64,000 nt of DNA from Actinomyces oris (GCF_001553935.1 NZ_CP014232.1:2356001-2420000), one strand, 5' to 3'. Shown: positions 8,707 to 19,139, counted from the stretch's first letter. The notes: generated by a model not told the origin, from the sequence alone. Numbers and translations are program-made.

Positions 8707-9514
8707 TCAGAGCAGTGAGGTGTAGAGCGCCTTGATGTCCTCATGGGTCGCGGGGCGCGGGTTGCCCGGCGTGCACACGTCGGCGAAGGCGTCATCGGCC
8801 AGGGCCTCGATGCCGTCGGCCTCCACCCCGACCTGCGAGATCCGGGTGGGGTTGCCCAGGTCCCTCGTCAGCTGGGCCACGGCCTCCACGGCTGCGGCGT
8901 GCGCCTCCTCCAGCGGCATGGTCCGGGCTTCCTCAACCCCGAAGGCCTCGGCGATGTCGCGGTACTTCTCCCCGGTGTGCTCGGCGTTGAAGGCCATGAC
9001 CGGGATGTCGTGGGGGGCGACGCACACGAACTTGCGCTGCTTGGAGCTGTCGGTGATGACGTAGTTGATGGTGGTCTCGCTGGCCGTGCCCGCGGTGGTG
9101 GGCACGCCGATGATCGGCACGCCCGGCCGGGTCGTGGGGGACAGGCCCTCCAGGCTCAGCACGTCCTCGAAGTCGGGGTTGGTGGCGATCACCGAGATCG
9201 CCTTGCACGTGTCCTGGGGCGAGCCCCCGCCCAGGCCGATGAGCACGTCGGCGCCCGAGGCCCGGAAGGCGGCCAGACCGGCCTGGACCTTCTCGATCGG
9301 CGGGTTGGGGGACGACGTCGGAGAAGACCTCCCAGCCGATGCCGGCCTCGTCGAGCAGGTCGGTGATGCGGGCGGCGGTGCCGTTGTCGGCCAGGACCGG
9401 GTCGGTGACGATGAAGGCCTTGGTCAGGCTCCGGCGGGCGATCTCGGGGGCGATATGGGCGATCGCGCCTCTGCCGAAGTAGCCGATCTGGTTGAAGATC
9501 ATGCGGTGGGTCAT
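8707..9514 (-). pseudogene. fucO: lactaldehyde reductase-like iron alcohol dehydrogenase, broken
   Basis: Two frames together give a recognisable FucO: the N-terminal part (MIFNQIGYFGRGAI...EVFSDVVP) reads in one frame, and the rest (LIGLGGGSPQDTCKAI, GVPTTAGTASE, GEKYRDIAEAFGV, FADVCTPGNPR) in another. Restoring frame needs removal of one base in the G5 run at 9307-9311 (C5 on the coding strand). There is also an in-frame internal deletion: HDIPV near 9003 runs straight into FNAEHTGEKY, whereas intact FucO has about 110 more residues there, including the metal-binding Asp/His set. The remaining length is about 269 codons against roughly 382 in E. coli FucO. The gene cannot encode an active enzyme even if the frameshift is a sequencing error. 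Confidence 0.85.
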
Positions 9515-9541
9515 CGTTGGCGCTTCTGAGATGAGAGGGGA

Positions 9542-9559
9542 CAGGACTGCTTTGTCCTG
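9542..9559. promoter_or_regulatory. short palindrome upstream of fucO remnant
   Basis: CAGGAC-tgcttt-GTCCTG is a perfect 6-bp inverted repeat 28 bp before the fucO remnant start. It could be a relic operator of that gene or lie in the upstream region of pnp. No more can be said. Confidence 0.25.
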
Positions 9560-9677
9560 ACGTTGGTCACCACTTTGTCGCGATCAGGCGAGCTCAGTCC
9601 AGGAAGTCATCGGTTCCGCGCGTCCCATCTCACGTGGCATCCGGTGGCGCTGATCGGCATCACGGGGCCGCGCACGA

Positions 9678-9746
9678 TAGAATCTGCGCGGCTGTGCCCT
9701 CGTGTACTCGCCGGCTCATCGATGCTCTCCCAGCGTGCGAGCCGGC
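9678..9746 (+). promoter_or_regulatory. pnp promoter -10 and leader stem-loop
   Basis: TAGAAT at 9678-9683 is a good -10 box without a clear -35. If used, transcription begins near 9690 and gives a leader of about 250 nt. Close to its start lies a perfect 8-bp stem, GCCGGCTC (9710-9717) with GAGCCGGC (9739-9746), around a 21-nt loop. In E. coli the pnp leader forms a stem-loop cut by RNase III as part of PNPase autoregulation; a similar role here is inference. Confidence 0.4.
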
Positions 9747-9940
9747 CAGGAGTGTGCAGGTGGCGCAGTCCGCCCTCGGGAAGAGACCCGGGGAGCGGCC
9801 GGCCCCGTCGGTTTTCGGTGGTGGCCTCCGGAACCGCGCTCGCGCCGTCGGATCAAGGATCCGCGTATGGCAGCACTCGGCTCCGTGGGCCTCGATCGAA
9901 GGCCACGGACCCGGCACGACGATCGCGAGAAAGAGACTTC

Positions 9941-12298
<2,358 letters not shown>

Positions 12299-12337
12299 GG
12301 CCCGTTCAGCGGCCCTAGTCGACTGACGCATCTCTCC

Positions 12338-12376
12338 GGTGTCCCCGTTCGGTCCTCTGGGCCGGGCGGGGACACC
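12338..12376 (+). terminator. pnp terminator hairpin
   Basis: GGTGTCCCCG (12338-12347) and CGGGGACACC (12367-12376) form a perfect 10-bp stem 39 nt after the pnp stop. No U-run follows. A second small perfect hairpin, GCTGCC-cgc-GGCAGC, lies at 12399-12413. Confidence 0.6.
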
Positions 12377-12455
12377 GCCGTCATCGGGCAGTGTGTTCGC
12401 TGCCCGCGGCAGCACGCGGCCGGGTGCGGGAACGACACCGGGCCCGCCAGCCCGC

Positions 12456-12461
12456 TAGTCT
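12456..12461 (+). promoter_or_regulatory. -10 box of a leaderless M16 peptidase transcript
   Basis: TAGTCT lies exactly 6 nt before the GTG start at 12468, and no Shine-Dalgarno is present. This spacing places the transcription start on the start codon. Confidence 0.5.
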
Positions 12462-12467
12462 TCGCGG

Positions 12468-13973
12468 GTGACCAACCCAGACATGCGCGCCGGATCAGCC
12501 CGGCCGGCGGCCTCTCAGCCCTCCTCGACCCCCGCGACCGGGCAGTCCTCGAGCCCGACTGACTACGCCGAGGTGGAGCTCGGGCGTGGGCGGCCCGGCC
12601 GTGACGGCACCGAGCTGACCCTGCACGACGACGGGGCTCTCACCCGCCGCTCGGTCCTGCCCGGTGGGGTGCGCGTCATCACCGAGTCCGTGCCGGGGCT
12701 GCGCTCGGCCTCGATCGGCATGTGGTTCGGTGTCGGCAGCCGTGACGAGGTGCCCGGCCAGGAGGGCTCCACCCACTTCCTGGAGCACCTGCTGTTCAAG
12801 GGCACCGCCACGCGCGACGCCCAGGACATCGCCGAGGCCTTCGACATGATCGGCGGGGAGTCCAACGCCGCCACCTCCAAGGAGCACACCTCCTACTACG
12901 CCCGTGTGCTCGCCCCGGACAGTATGCAGGCCCTCGACGTGCTCGCCGACATGGTGACCTCCTCGCTCCTGGAGCCCGCCGACGTCGAGACCGAACGCGG
13001 TGTCATCGTCTCCGAGCTGGCCGACGCCGCCGATGACCCCGCCGACGTCGCGCAGGAGGCCTTCGCCCGCGCCGCCTTCGGTGAGGACACGCCGCTGGGC
13101 CGCCCCATCGGCGGCACTAACGAGACCGTCACCGCCGTCCCGCGTGACGCCGTGTGGGAGCACTACAAGCGCACCTACGCCTCCGACACCCTCGTGGTGG
13201 CCGCTGCCGGCGCCGTTGACCACGATGAGGTCTGCGAGCGGGTCCTGGCCGACCTGGCCGCGGCCGGCTGGGACGCCTCACCCGATGCCGTCCCGCGTGA
13301 GCGTCGCTTCGAGGTCGAGCCCTTCGCGCCCCTGGACGTCCACGACATCACTGTCCCGCGCGAGAGCGAGCAGAGCCACCTGTACCTGACCTGCCAGGGC
13401 ATCGCCGTGCGCGATGAGCGGCGCTGGGCCATGAGCGTACTCACCACCATCCTGGGCGGGGGTATGTCCTCGCGCCTGTTCCAGGAGGTGCGCGAGAAGC
13501 GGGGGTTGGCCTACACCACCTACGCCTTCGACACCTCCTACGCCGGTGCCGGCGCCTTCGGGCTCTACGCGGGCTGCGCCCCCGGCGACGTCGACGAGGT
13601 GTGTGCCGTCATGATCGGTGAGTTCGAGAAGCTCGCCGAGCATGGCGTCACCGAGCGGGAGATGATGCGCGCTCGCGGTCAGCTGCGCGGGGCCATGGTG
13701 CTTGGGGGAGAGGACTCCCTGGCGCGTATGGGTCGCCTGGGGCGGGCCGAGGTCGTCACCGGGCGCCTGCGCTCTATGGAGGACAACCTGCGCCGTCTGG
13801 AGGCCGTCACCCCGAGGAGGTCCGGGAGATGGCCGCCTGGCTGGTGGAGCAGAAGCGTGCCCGCATCCTCGTGGGACCGGTTGGCTGACAGCTGCCGACA
13901 ACCGATGGGGTTGATGGCCCGCTCATCGAACACCGCCGGAGCCAGAAGAGGGGCTGAGTGTCCAAATCGGTGA
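12468..13973 (+). CDS. M16 family zinc peptidase, frameshifted near the C terminus
   Basis: A processing-peptidase homologue. The inverted zinc motif HFLEH (residues 103-107), FKGTATRDAQDIAEAFD, GESNAATSKEHTSYYARVL and the downstream VSELADAADDPADVAQE are intact, as is the second-lobe segment GGGMSSRLFQEVREKRGLAY. At the C4 run 13810-13813 one C appears missing: adding it converts the odd tail (PRRSGRWPPGWW...) into PEEVREMAAWLVEQ...ARILVGPVG ending at a TGA at 13886-13888. As written, the protein has about 54 aberrant C-terminal residues. The catalytic core is untouched, so it may still work, or this is a read error. Position after pnp and before dapB is standard in Actinobacteria. Confidence 0.85.
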   Translation: MTNPDMRAGSARPAASQPSSTPATGQSSSPTDYAEVELGRGRPGRDGTELTLHDDGALTRRSVLPGGVRVITESVPGLRSASIGMWFGVGSRDEVPGQEGSTHFLEHLLFKGTATRDAQDIAEAFDMIGGESNAATSKEHTSYYARVLAPDSMQALDVLADMVTSSLLEPADVETERGVIVSELADAADDPADVAQEAFARAAFGEDTPLGRPIGGTNETVTAVPRDAVWEHYKRTYASDTLVVAAAGAVDHDEVCERVLADLAAAGWDASPDAVPRERRFEVEPFAPLDVHDITVPRESEQSHLYLTCQGIAVRDERRWAMSVLTTILGGGMSSRLFQEVREKRGLAYTTYAFDTSYAGAGAFGLYAGCAPGDVDEVCAVMIGEFEKLAEHGVTEREMMRARGQLRGAMVLGGEDSLARMGRLGRAEVVTGRLRSMEDNLRRLEAVTPRRSGRWPPGWWSRSVPASSWDRLADSCRQPMGLMARSSNTAGARRGAECPNR

Positions 13974-14141
13974 CAAAGGCGCGGATCGCTCTCATCGAGC
14001 CGATGCGCAACCGCATGATTCCAAGGCTCTCCAGCGTGTGCTCGGGGAGATGGAGGTCCTTTGTATCCGAAATGGACACCAACAGGCTGATTCCAGTCGT
14101 TGGCCCCTGGTGCTACTGGTCCGCGTGGGCCGGGTCTTCGC

Positions 14142-15029
14142 TCAGCGACGGAAGCCGAAGGCGGCACCGATGAGCTGATCGAAGGCGCGGTCGGGCAGGA
14201 CTCGGCGTGCGGCAATGAGCGGCTTGGCCATGAAGCCCACGGCGTAGCGGGTCCGGGGGTGACGGGCGGTGACGATCTTGCTGACGGTACGGGCGATGAC
14301 CTCCGGCGGGGAGTAGTGCCGTCGGTTTGACTCGCTGCGCATGGCGCCGGCCACGTCTCGGATCTGGTCGGCGTAGGCACTGCCCTCGGCCGTGGCCTCG
14401 AGGTGGTCGGCGGCGATCGATGCCCATTCGGTGCGGATGCCGCCGGGCTCGACCACGACGACGTCGATCCCGAAAGGAGACAGTTCGATGCGTAGCGCGT
14501 CGCTCAGGGCCTCGACGGCGTACTTGGTGGCGTGGTACCAGCCGCCCAGTGGTGTGGTCAGCCTCCCGCCGATGGAGGAGATGTTGATGATGGTGCCCGA
14601 GCCCCGGGTTCGCATGTGCGGGATGATGAGCTGGGTGAGGCGCGCCAGACCGAAGACGTTGACCTCGAACTGGCGGCGGGCCTCGTCGATCGGGACGTCC
14701 TCGATGGCGCCGTAGGAGCCGTAGCCGGCGTTGTTGACCAGGACGTCGATGCGTCCGGTCTCCTCCAGGATGCGGTTGACGCCGGAGCTCATGGAGGCGT
14801 CGTCGGTGACGTCCATGGCCAGCGGGCGGATGCCGTCGGCGGTCAGGGCCTGGAGACGGTCGGTACGACGGGCTGCGCCGTAGACGATGTAGCCCAGTGC
14901 CCGGAGTTTGTGGGCGGTGTCCTCGCCGATACCGGAGGAGGCGCCGGTGACGAGGGCGACCCCGGTACCGGGCGCCTTGGAGAATGCCTGGGGCGCGGCG
15001 GCCGGTGCTTGCTCCGCGGTTGTAGTCAC
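14142..15029 (-). CDS. short-chain dehydrogenase/reductase
   Basis: A 295-residue classical SDR. Cofactor motif TGASSGIG lies near residue 30, followed by NNAG (VLVNNAGYGSYG), the catalytic Ser in IINISSIGG and the YxxxK motif YHATK, then VEPGGIRTEW. The arginines after strand 2 (GAARRTDRL) suggest NADP(H). The GTG start at 15029 is chosen because AAGGGAA lies upstream; the frame is open to 15143 but the extra residues are not SDR-like. Substrate is not predictable; the class includes steroid- and ketone-reducing enzymes. It is divergent from dapB and has no operon partner. Confidence 0.88.
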   Translation of the reverse strand: MTTTAEQAPAAAPQAFSKAPGTGVALVTGASSGIGEDTAHKLRALGYIVYGAARRTDRLQALTADGIRPLAMDVTDDASMSSGVNRILEETGRIDVLVNNAGYGSYGAIEDVPIDEARRQFEVNVFGLARLTQLIIPHMRTRGSGTIINISSIGGRLTTPLGGWYHATKYAVEALSDALRIELSPFGIDVVVVEPGGIRTEWASIAADHLEATAEGSAYADQIRDVAGAMRSESNRRHYSPPEVIARTVSKIVTARHPRTRYAVGFMAKPLIAARRVLPDRAFDQLIGAAFGFRR

Positions 15030-15231
15030 GAGCGGTTCCCTTTCTGATGATGTGGGAGTGCCTTCAGCATCCACCATGATTGGTGACTCTGTTCGGATCG
15101 ACTCCCGGCTGCTCCCCCGTGGGGGACGCATGCAGTCTCCCACCTGAGGCGGATCCCGAACGTCCAGGCGCTGGGCAACCGGAGTCGGTGTCGGGAGGCG
15201 GACGTGACCTCGTGGTGGGTCGGTGAGTCGC

Positions 15232-15237
15232 TAGGGT
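15232..15237 (+). promoter_or_regulatory. -10 box of a leaderless dapB transcript
   Basis: TAGGGT lies exactly 6 nt before the dapB ATG. No Shine-Dalgarno is visible. The same TAGGGT-N6-ATG arrangement recurs at dapA. Confidence 0.55.
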
Positions 15238-15243
15238 GGGGCC

Positions 15244-15996
15244 ATGACGATTCGCGTAGCTGTTGTGGGCGCCGCCGGGCGCATGGGATCGACCGTCTGC
15301 CAGGCGGTCCAGGACGCCGAGGGCCTCGAGCTCGTGGCCCGCTTGGACGTGGGGGACACCCTCGACGCCGAGCACCTGGCGGGCGCCGACGTCGCCGTCG
15401 ACTTCACCGTCCCCAGCGTCACCGAGGCCAATGTCCATGCCCTGCTCGACGCCGGGGTGGACGTCGTCGTGGGCACCACCGGCTGGAACGAGGAGTCCTA
15501 CGGGCGCATCCGTGAGCACCTGGCCCGGCCCGAGGCCGCCGGCCGCAGCGTCCTCATCGCCCCGAACTTCGCCCTGTCCGCCGTGCTGGCCATGAGCTTC
15601 GCCGCGAAGGCCGCCCCCTACTTCGAGTCCGCCGAGGTCATCGAGCTTCACCACCCGAACAAGGTCGACGCGCCCTCGGGCACCGCGGTCGCCACAGCCC
15701 AGGGCATCGCCGCCGCCCGCGCCGAGGCGGGCCTGGGCGTTATGCCGGACGCCACCCAGACCGACCCCGAGGGCGCCCGTGGGGCCGTCGTCGACGGCGT
15801 CCACGTCCACGCCGTGCGTCTGCGGGGGTTGACTGCCCACGAGGAGGTCGTGCTCGGCAACCCCGGTGAGCAGCTGACCATCCGCACCGACTCCTTCGAC
15901 CGGGCCTCCTTCATGCCCGGCGTGGTCCTCGCCGTGCGGCAGGTCTCCAGCCGCCCCGGCCTGACCATCGGCCTGGACGCCCTGCTCGACCTCTGA
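15244..15996 (+). CDS. dapB: 4-hydroxy-tetrahydrodipicolinate reductase
   Basis: A 250-residue DapB, second committed step of the lysine/diaminopimelate branch. The N-terminal Rossmann motif GAAGRMGSTV binds NAD(P)H; the catalytic motif ELHHPNKVDAPSGTA carries the His pair and Lys of the active site. The length is normal for the actinobacterial type. It appears leaderless (TAGGGT six bases before the ATG). dapA lies 0.9 kb downstream, with an unrelated GNAT gene on the opposite strand between them. thyX, found between these two in many relatives, is absent. Confidence 0.95.
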   Translation: MTIRVAVVGAAGRMGSTVCQAVQDAEGLELVARLDVGDTLDAEHLAGADVAVDFTVPSVTEANVHALLDAGVDVVVGTTGWNEESYGRIREHLARPEAAGRSVLIAPNFALSAVLAMSFAAKAAPYFESAEVIELHHPNKVDAPSGTAVATAQGIAAARAEAGLGVMPDATQTDPEGARGAVVDGVHVHAVRLRGLTAHEEVVLGNPGEQLTIRTDSFDRASFMPGVVLAVRQVSSRPGLTIGLDALLDL

Positions 15997-16049
15997 GACG
16001 GGGGAGAGAGTAAGGAGCCAGGCGGGAGTCGGTCAGGAACGGTAAGGCG

Positions 16050-16814
16050 CTACAGCGAGGCCGCCCAGCAGTCCTCGGTGATGCCCTCGCCGACGCCGAG
16101 CACTCGGTGGGCCCCGGTGGGCGCCATGCCCACCGAGGTCAGGAGCCGGCTGATCGATTCGTCCCCGCGCACCGCCCAGGCTACGAGCGCCCTGGCCCCG
16201 TCCTGACGCGCCAGGTCCACGGCAGCCGCCAGGAGCCGGGAGCCGTGCCCGCGGCGCTGACTGGCCGGCTCCACGCCCAGGGCCGTGACCTCCACGGCCT
16301 GCACCCCGGCCTCATCGACGTGGCCCTCGGCGTCCATGGACTGGGTGGGGGCCAGGCCCAGCAGGCCCACCACCGTCCGGCTCGCAGCGTTCGCCTGGGC
16401 GGTGGTGGCCACCAGGACGTGGTGCTCGGGCGAGGGCGGCTCGGTCACCGCTGCCTCCCAGCCCGCCGCGATGACGGGGGCGGCGATCATCACACGCACA
16501 CCCTCGGGCAGGGGCGCACTGTGCTCGGCGGTGTGACCGGCCTGCAGGGAGGCCAGCATGGTGGCGGCCTGGACCTGCCCGATCGCCGTCAGGTCCTCTG
16601 CCCGGGCCGGGCGCACGAATCCCCCCGATGCCTGGGGGTCGTCATGGTCATGCTCTGTACAGTCCTGAGCGCTGGGGGAGTGGTGCGGGGCGTGCGTATC
16701 CGCTTCCGGGCTCAGCCCGGCCAGCGGATCGGCGCCCAGGACGGAGCCGTCCCGGCTCCCGGAGGGCGATGAAGGCGATGAGGACGATGCAGGCGAGGGG
16801 GTCGAGGAGGTCAT
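16050..16814 (-). CDS. GNAT family N-acetyltransferase
   Basis: A 254-residue protein. The first ~65 residues are Ser/Pro/His-rich and likely disordered. The rest is a GNAT fold: FVRPARAEDLTAIGQVQ at its start, VVGLLGLAP, then VEVTALGVEPASQRRGHGSRLLAAAVDLA, in which QRRGHG is the acetyl-CoA pyrophosphate-binding loop. Substrate unknown. The ATG is preceded, exactly six bases away, by TAGGCT on the minus strand, so this gene too looks leaderless. It is divergent from dapA and convergent with dapB. Confidence 0.82.
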   Translation of the reverse strand: MTSSTPSPASSSSPSSPSGSRDGSVLGADPLAGLSPEADTHAPHHSPSAQDCTEHDHDDPQASGGFVRPARAEDLTAIGQVQAATMLASLQAGHTAEHSAPLPEGVRVMIAAPVIAAGWEAAVTEPPSPEHHVLVATTAQANAASRTVVGLLGLAPTQSMDAEGHVDEAGVQAVEVTALGVEPASQRRGHGSRLLAAAVDLARQDGARALVAWAVRGDESISRLLTSVGMAPTGAHRVLGVGEGITEDCWAASL

Positions 16815-16820
16815 GGACCG

Positions 16821-16826
16821 AGCCTA
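16821..16826 (-). promoter_or_regulatory. -10 box of a leaderless GNAT transcript
   Basis: On the minus strand TAGGCT lies exactly 6 nt before the ATG at 16814; there is no Shine-Dalgarno. Confidence 0.45.
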
Positions 16827-16923
16827 AGTGACGGCCCTTCCTGGTCTCTGAGTACATCCGGGAGTGGAGAGGTACCTATGGGACAGATCATGAGATGAGC
16901 CCCTCGGCGGGCTGGGTGCACGT

Positions 16924-16929
16924 TAGGGT
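16924..16929 (+). promoter_or_regulatory. -10 box of a leaderless dapA transcript
   Basis: TAGGGT lies exactly 6 nt before the dapA ATG at 16936, the same arrangement as at dapB. Confidence 0.55.
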
Positions 16930-16935
16930 GGCGCC

Positions 16936-17853
16936 ATGAGCGCAGCCCCCTCCCGCAGCTTCGGTTCCGTCGGCGTCGCCATGGTCACCCCCTTCACGCC
17001 CAGTGGGGAGGTCGACTACGACGCCGCCCGAGCCCTGGCGGTCAGCCTGGTCGACGACGGCGCCGACCTGATCCTCCTGTCGGGCACCACCGGTGAGTCC
17101 CCGACCACCCACACCCCCGAGAAGCAGGAGCTGATCCGCCAGGTCAAGGACGCCCTGGCCGGACGCGCCATGATTATGGCCGGCGCCGGCTCCAACGACA
17201 CCGCCCACGCGGTGCGCATCGGCGTGGCCTCCCAGGAGGCCGGCGCAGAGGGCCTGCTCATCAACGCCCCCTACTACAACCGCCCCAGCCAGGAGGGCGT
17301 CTACCGGCACATCAACGCCGTCGTGGAGGCCACCGAACTGCCCGTCATGGTCTACGACATCCCCGGGCGCACCGGCGTGAAGATCACTGAGGAGACTCTG
17401 GCCCGCCTGGCCGAGAACCCCCGCGTCAAGGCCGTCAAGGACGCCACCGGCGACGTCGAGCAGGGCTTCCGCCGCATGGAGTCCACCGGTCTGGAGTACT
17501 ACTCCGGCGACGACGGCCTGAACTTCGCCTGGCTCACCCACGGCGCCTCCGGCGTCATCTCCGTGGCCGCCCACGCCGACGCCCACTCCTGGCGCCAGAT
17601 GATCGACGCCGTCGACGCCGGCGACCTGGCCAGTGCCCGCACCCTCGCCCGCAGCCTGCGCCCCCTGGTCCACGCCATCATGGGCGGCGGGCAGGGAGCC
17701 GTCATGGCCAAGGAGGCCCTGCACCTTCAGGGACGCCTACCGAGCCCCGCCCTGCGCCTGCCCCTGGTGCGCGCCGAGGAGGCCGAGGTCGCCGCCCTGC
17801 GCGAGGTCCTAACGACCCAAAATTGTGTTAGGAATATTCCCATAAGGGGCTAG
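16936..17853 (+). CDS. dapA: 4-hydroxy-tetrahydrodipicolinate synthase with altered C terminus
   Basis: A 305-residue DapA condensing pyruvate with aspartate semialdehyde, first step of the lysine/DAP branch. Seen are GVAMVTPF, LLSGTTGESPTTH, NAPYYNRPSQEG, VYDIPGRTGV (active-site Tyr) and VKDATGD (Schiff-base Lys). The family pattern holds up to AALREVL; from base 17811 the DNA abruptly becomes AT-rich and the last ~14 residues (TTQNCVRNIPIRG and preceding) differ from the expected short ending. The catalytic domain is complete, so activity is probably kept. The change marks the left edge of the AT-rich island. RNase J, often next to dapA in Actinobacteria, is not here. Confidence 0.93.
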   Translation: MSAAPSRSFGSVGVAMVTPFTPSGEVDYDAARALAVSLVDDGADLILLSGTTGESPTTHTPEKQELIRQVKDALAGRAMIMAGAGSNDTAHAVRIGVASQEAGAEGLLINAPYYNRPSQEGVYRHINAVVEATELPVMVYDIPGRTGVKITEETLARLAENPRVKAVKDATGDVEQGFRRMESTGLEYYSGDDGLNFAWLTHGASGVISVAAHADAHSWRQMIDAVDAGDLASARTLARSLRPLVHAIMGGGQGAVMAKEALHLQGRLPSPALRLPLVRAEEAEVAALREVLTTQNCVRNIPIRG

Positions 17854-17874
17854 GAATTGCTTAGTTTTATATGG

Positions 17875-17915
17875 GTTGACAAGTCGGTTGCCAAGTATAG
17901 TTGACTGCCATACTT
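17875..17915. repeat. iteron-like direct repeats with inverted repeat
   Basis: GTTGACAAGT (17875-17884), GTTGCCAAGT (17887-17896) and a partial GTTGAC (17900-17905) follow one another at 12-13 bp spacing. A perfect inverted repeat AAGTAT (17893-17898)/ATACTT (17910-17915) overlaps them. TTGACA at 17876-17881 could be a -35 box, with TATAGT at 17896 only 14 bp on. The cluster is a plausible binding site controlling the orphan gene. Confidence 0.4.
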
Positions 17916-17944
17916 ATTGTAGAAAAAGTCGCCCTTAAACAAGT

Positions 17945-18075
17945 CTTCCTTGGGTTGGTGTAACGGATGAATGCTTGAAATTATGTTCGACGAATCGACC
18001 GACAGTGTAGTCGATTGGTAAACTTAGGCTTCCTTGCTTGGGTTAATATGAATTAATGCCTGGAGTTGTAGTATA
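17945..18075. repeat. imperfect direct repeats around a palindrome
   Basis: Two related stretches, 17945-17984 and 18029-18075, both begin CTTCCTT and share GGGTT, an AATGC and a TTG/CTGG core with small gaps. Between them lies the perfect inverted repeat AATCGAC (17993-17999)/GTCGATT (18010-18016). No open frame covers this stretch. It may be a decayed duplicated element or a regulatory region for the gene at 18156. Confidence 0.35.
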
Positions 18076-18155
18076 ACGGTAAGTTATTCTCTGTGTTGCG
18101 CGTGTTTGGTTCGCTATAAATGTAGTGATGTATGCTGAAGGATGGTGGATTAAAA

Positions 18156-19094
18156 ATGGAATCCAGTGGAAATAGTGTCCTAAACAACTTTATTGAAGTG
18201 GCCATGCGAGAGAAAGGGTTTAAGGCTCTCTATGGTCGCGCATGGGCGTGGGTGAAATGCAACATTAAGTTGGAAGTAATTTCCTTAGTTTCTACGTCGG
18301 CACTCTATGTGATATTCGGATTTGTTGTGATCGTAGTGGCGGTAAAAGGGGATCTTAATTTCGCACTTTATATCATTATTCCCCATGCTGACCTGAAGAA
18401 CCTTTATTTTAATTTAGGGTTTATCGCGTGGGGGGTTCTAGTTCCGGCGGTATGGATTTTGTGTGTAATTTTAGCTTCCCTAAAAGTTTTCTATTGTGTT
18501 CAGTTTGAGTCTCGGATTGTGGGAATGTGTGTGATGTGTATGTGCGCTCCTGTCGTTTTGATATTTTCGGCAATTCCGTGGTATGACAAGCTTCCATTAA
18601 TTCTTGCGATGTATTTAACTGAGTTTGTGTGCATTGTTACTATTGTAGTGCTTCAAGGTAAATTCAGTGGGACTGAAGGTGAAGTTTTGGGTAAAATTTG
18701 CATATTTTGGCAATGCTCTGTGAGGTTTGTGTTGCTAGTTACGTTAGTTGTTTTTTTTGTTTGTGGGTTCGCTTCTGGTAGCGCTATTCTAGGTCGATCG
18801 TACAAGGTTTTCGACAAGGGGAGGCTTGGAATGGGAAATTATAATTATGGGGTTGCAGTTAAAGAGGATGGTGATGGTTTGGTGATTTTGGAAAGTGGGG
18901 GCGATAGTTTGTTTGAGGTTGATCGAAATTTAGTTGAGGCGAACGAATGTTCTTCATCTTCCCCTTTGCACTACTTTCGATTTGCAAACTCTGAAAGTCG
19001 TCCTATCGAATGTCCGTCGACTGCGGTGTATGATAGGGATAAAATGAAGTATCGCGAGATGCCTCCAGTTCGAGGAATTAAAGTCCTTGAATAG
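18156..19094 (+). CDS. orphan multi-pass membrane protein of AT-rich island
   Basis: A 312-residue protein not recognised. After a ~25-residue amphipathic start it shows about five hydrophobic helices: ISLVSTSALYVIFGFVVIVV, LGFIAWGVLVPAVWILCVI, the Cys/Met-rich GMCVMCMCAPVVLIFSA, LAMYLTEFVCIVTIVV and VLLVTLVVFFVCGFA. The C-terminal ~110 residues are polar and would form one soluble domain after the last helix (NYNYGVAVKEDGDGLVI). Codons are AT-rich, unlike all other genes in the window. The ATG at 18156 is preferred over 18132 because GAAGGATGGTGGA lies just before it. No partner gene is present. Alternatives include an immunity or phage-resistance membrane protein, but nothing in the sequence proves this. 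Confidence 0.7.
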   Translation: MESSGNSVLNNFIEVAMREKGFKALYGRAWAWVKCNIKLEVISLVSTSALYVIFGFVVIVVAVKGDLNFALYIIIPHADLKNLYFNLGFIAWGVLVPAVWILCVILASLKVFYCVQFESRIVGMCVMCMCAPVVLIFSAIPWYDKLPLILAMYLTEFVCIVTIVVLQGKFSGTEGEVLGKICIFWQCSVRFVLLVTLVVFFVCGFASGSAILGRSYKVFDKGRLGMGNYNYGVAVKEDGDGLVILESGGDSLFEVDRNLVEANECSSSSPLHYFRFANSESRPIECPSTAVYDRDKMKYREMPPVRGIKVLE

Positions 19095-19139
19095 TCGATT
19101 GTTGTGCATCCTGTTGTAGATTTATTTTCACTATTTCAG

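Noticed and set aside
9563-9940. In-frame N-terminal extension of pnp
   Set aside because: The frame is open but the sequence is Arg/Ser-rich without family similarity. PNPase domain sequence starts at about 9945, and the stretch holds a probable promoter and hairpin.
13889-14141. Small gene between the M16 peptidase and SDR genes
   Set aside because: The short frames here lack start signals and coding bias; only a distant GTGTCCA/TGGACAC pair was seen.
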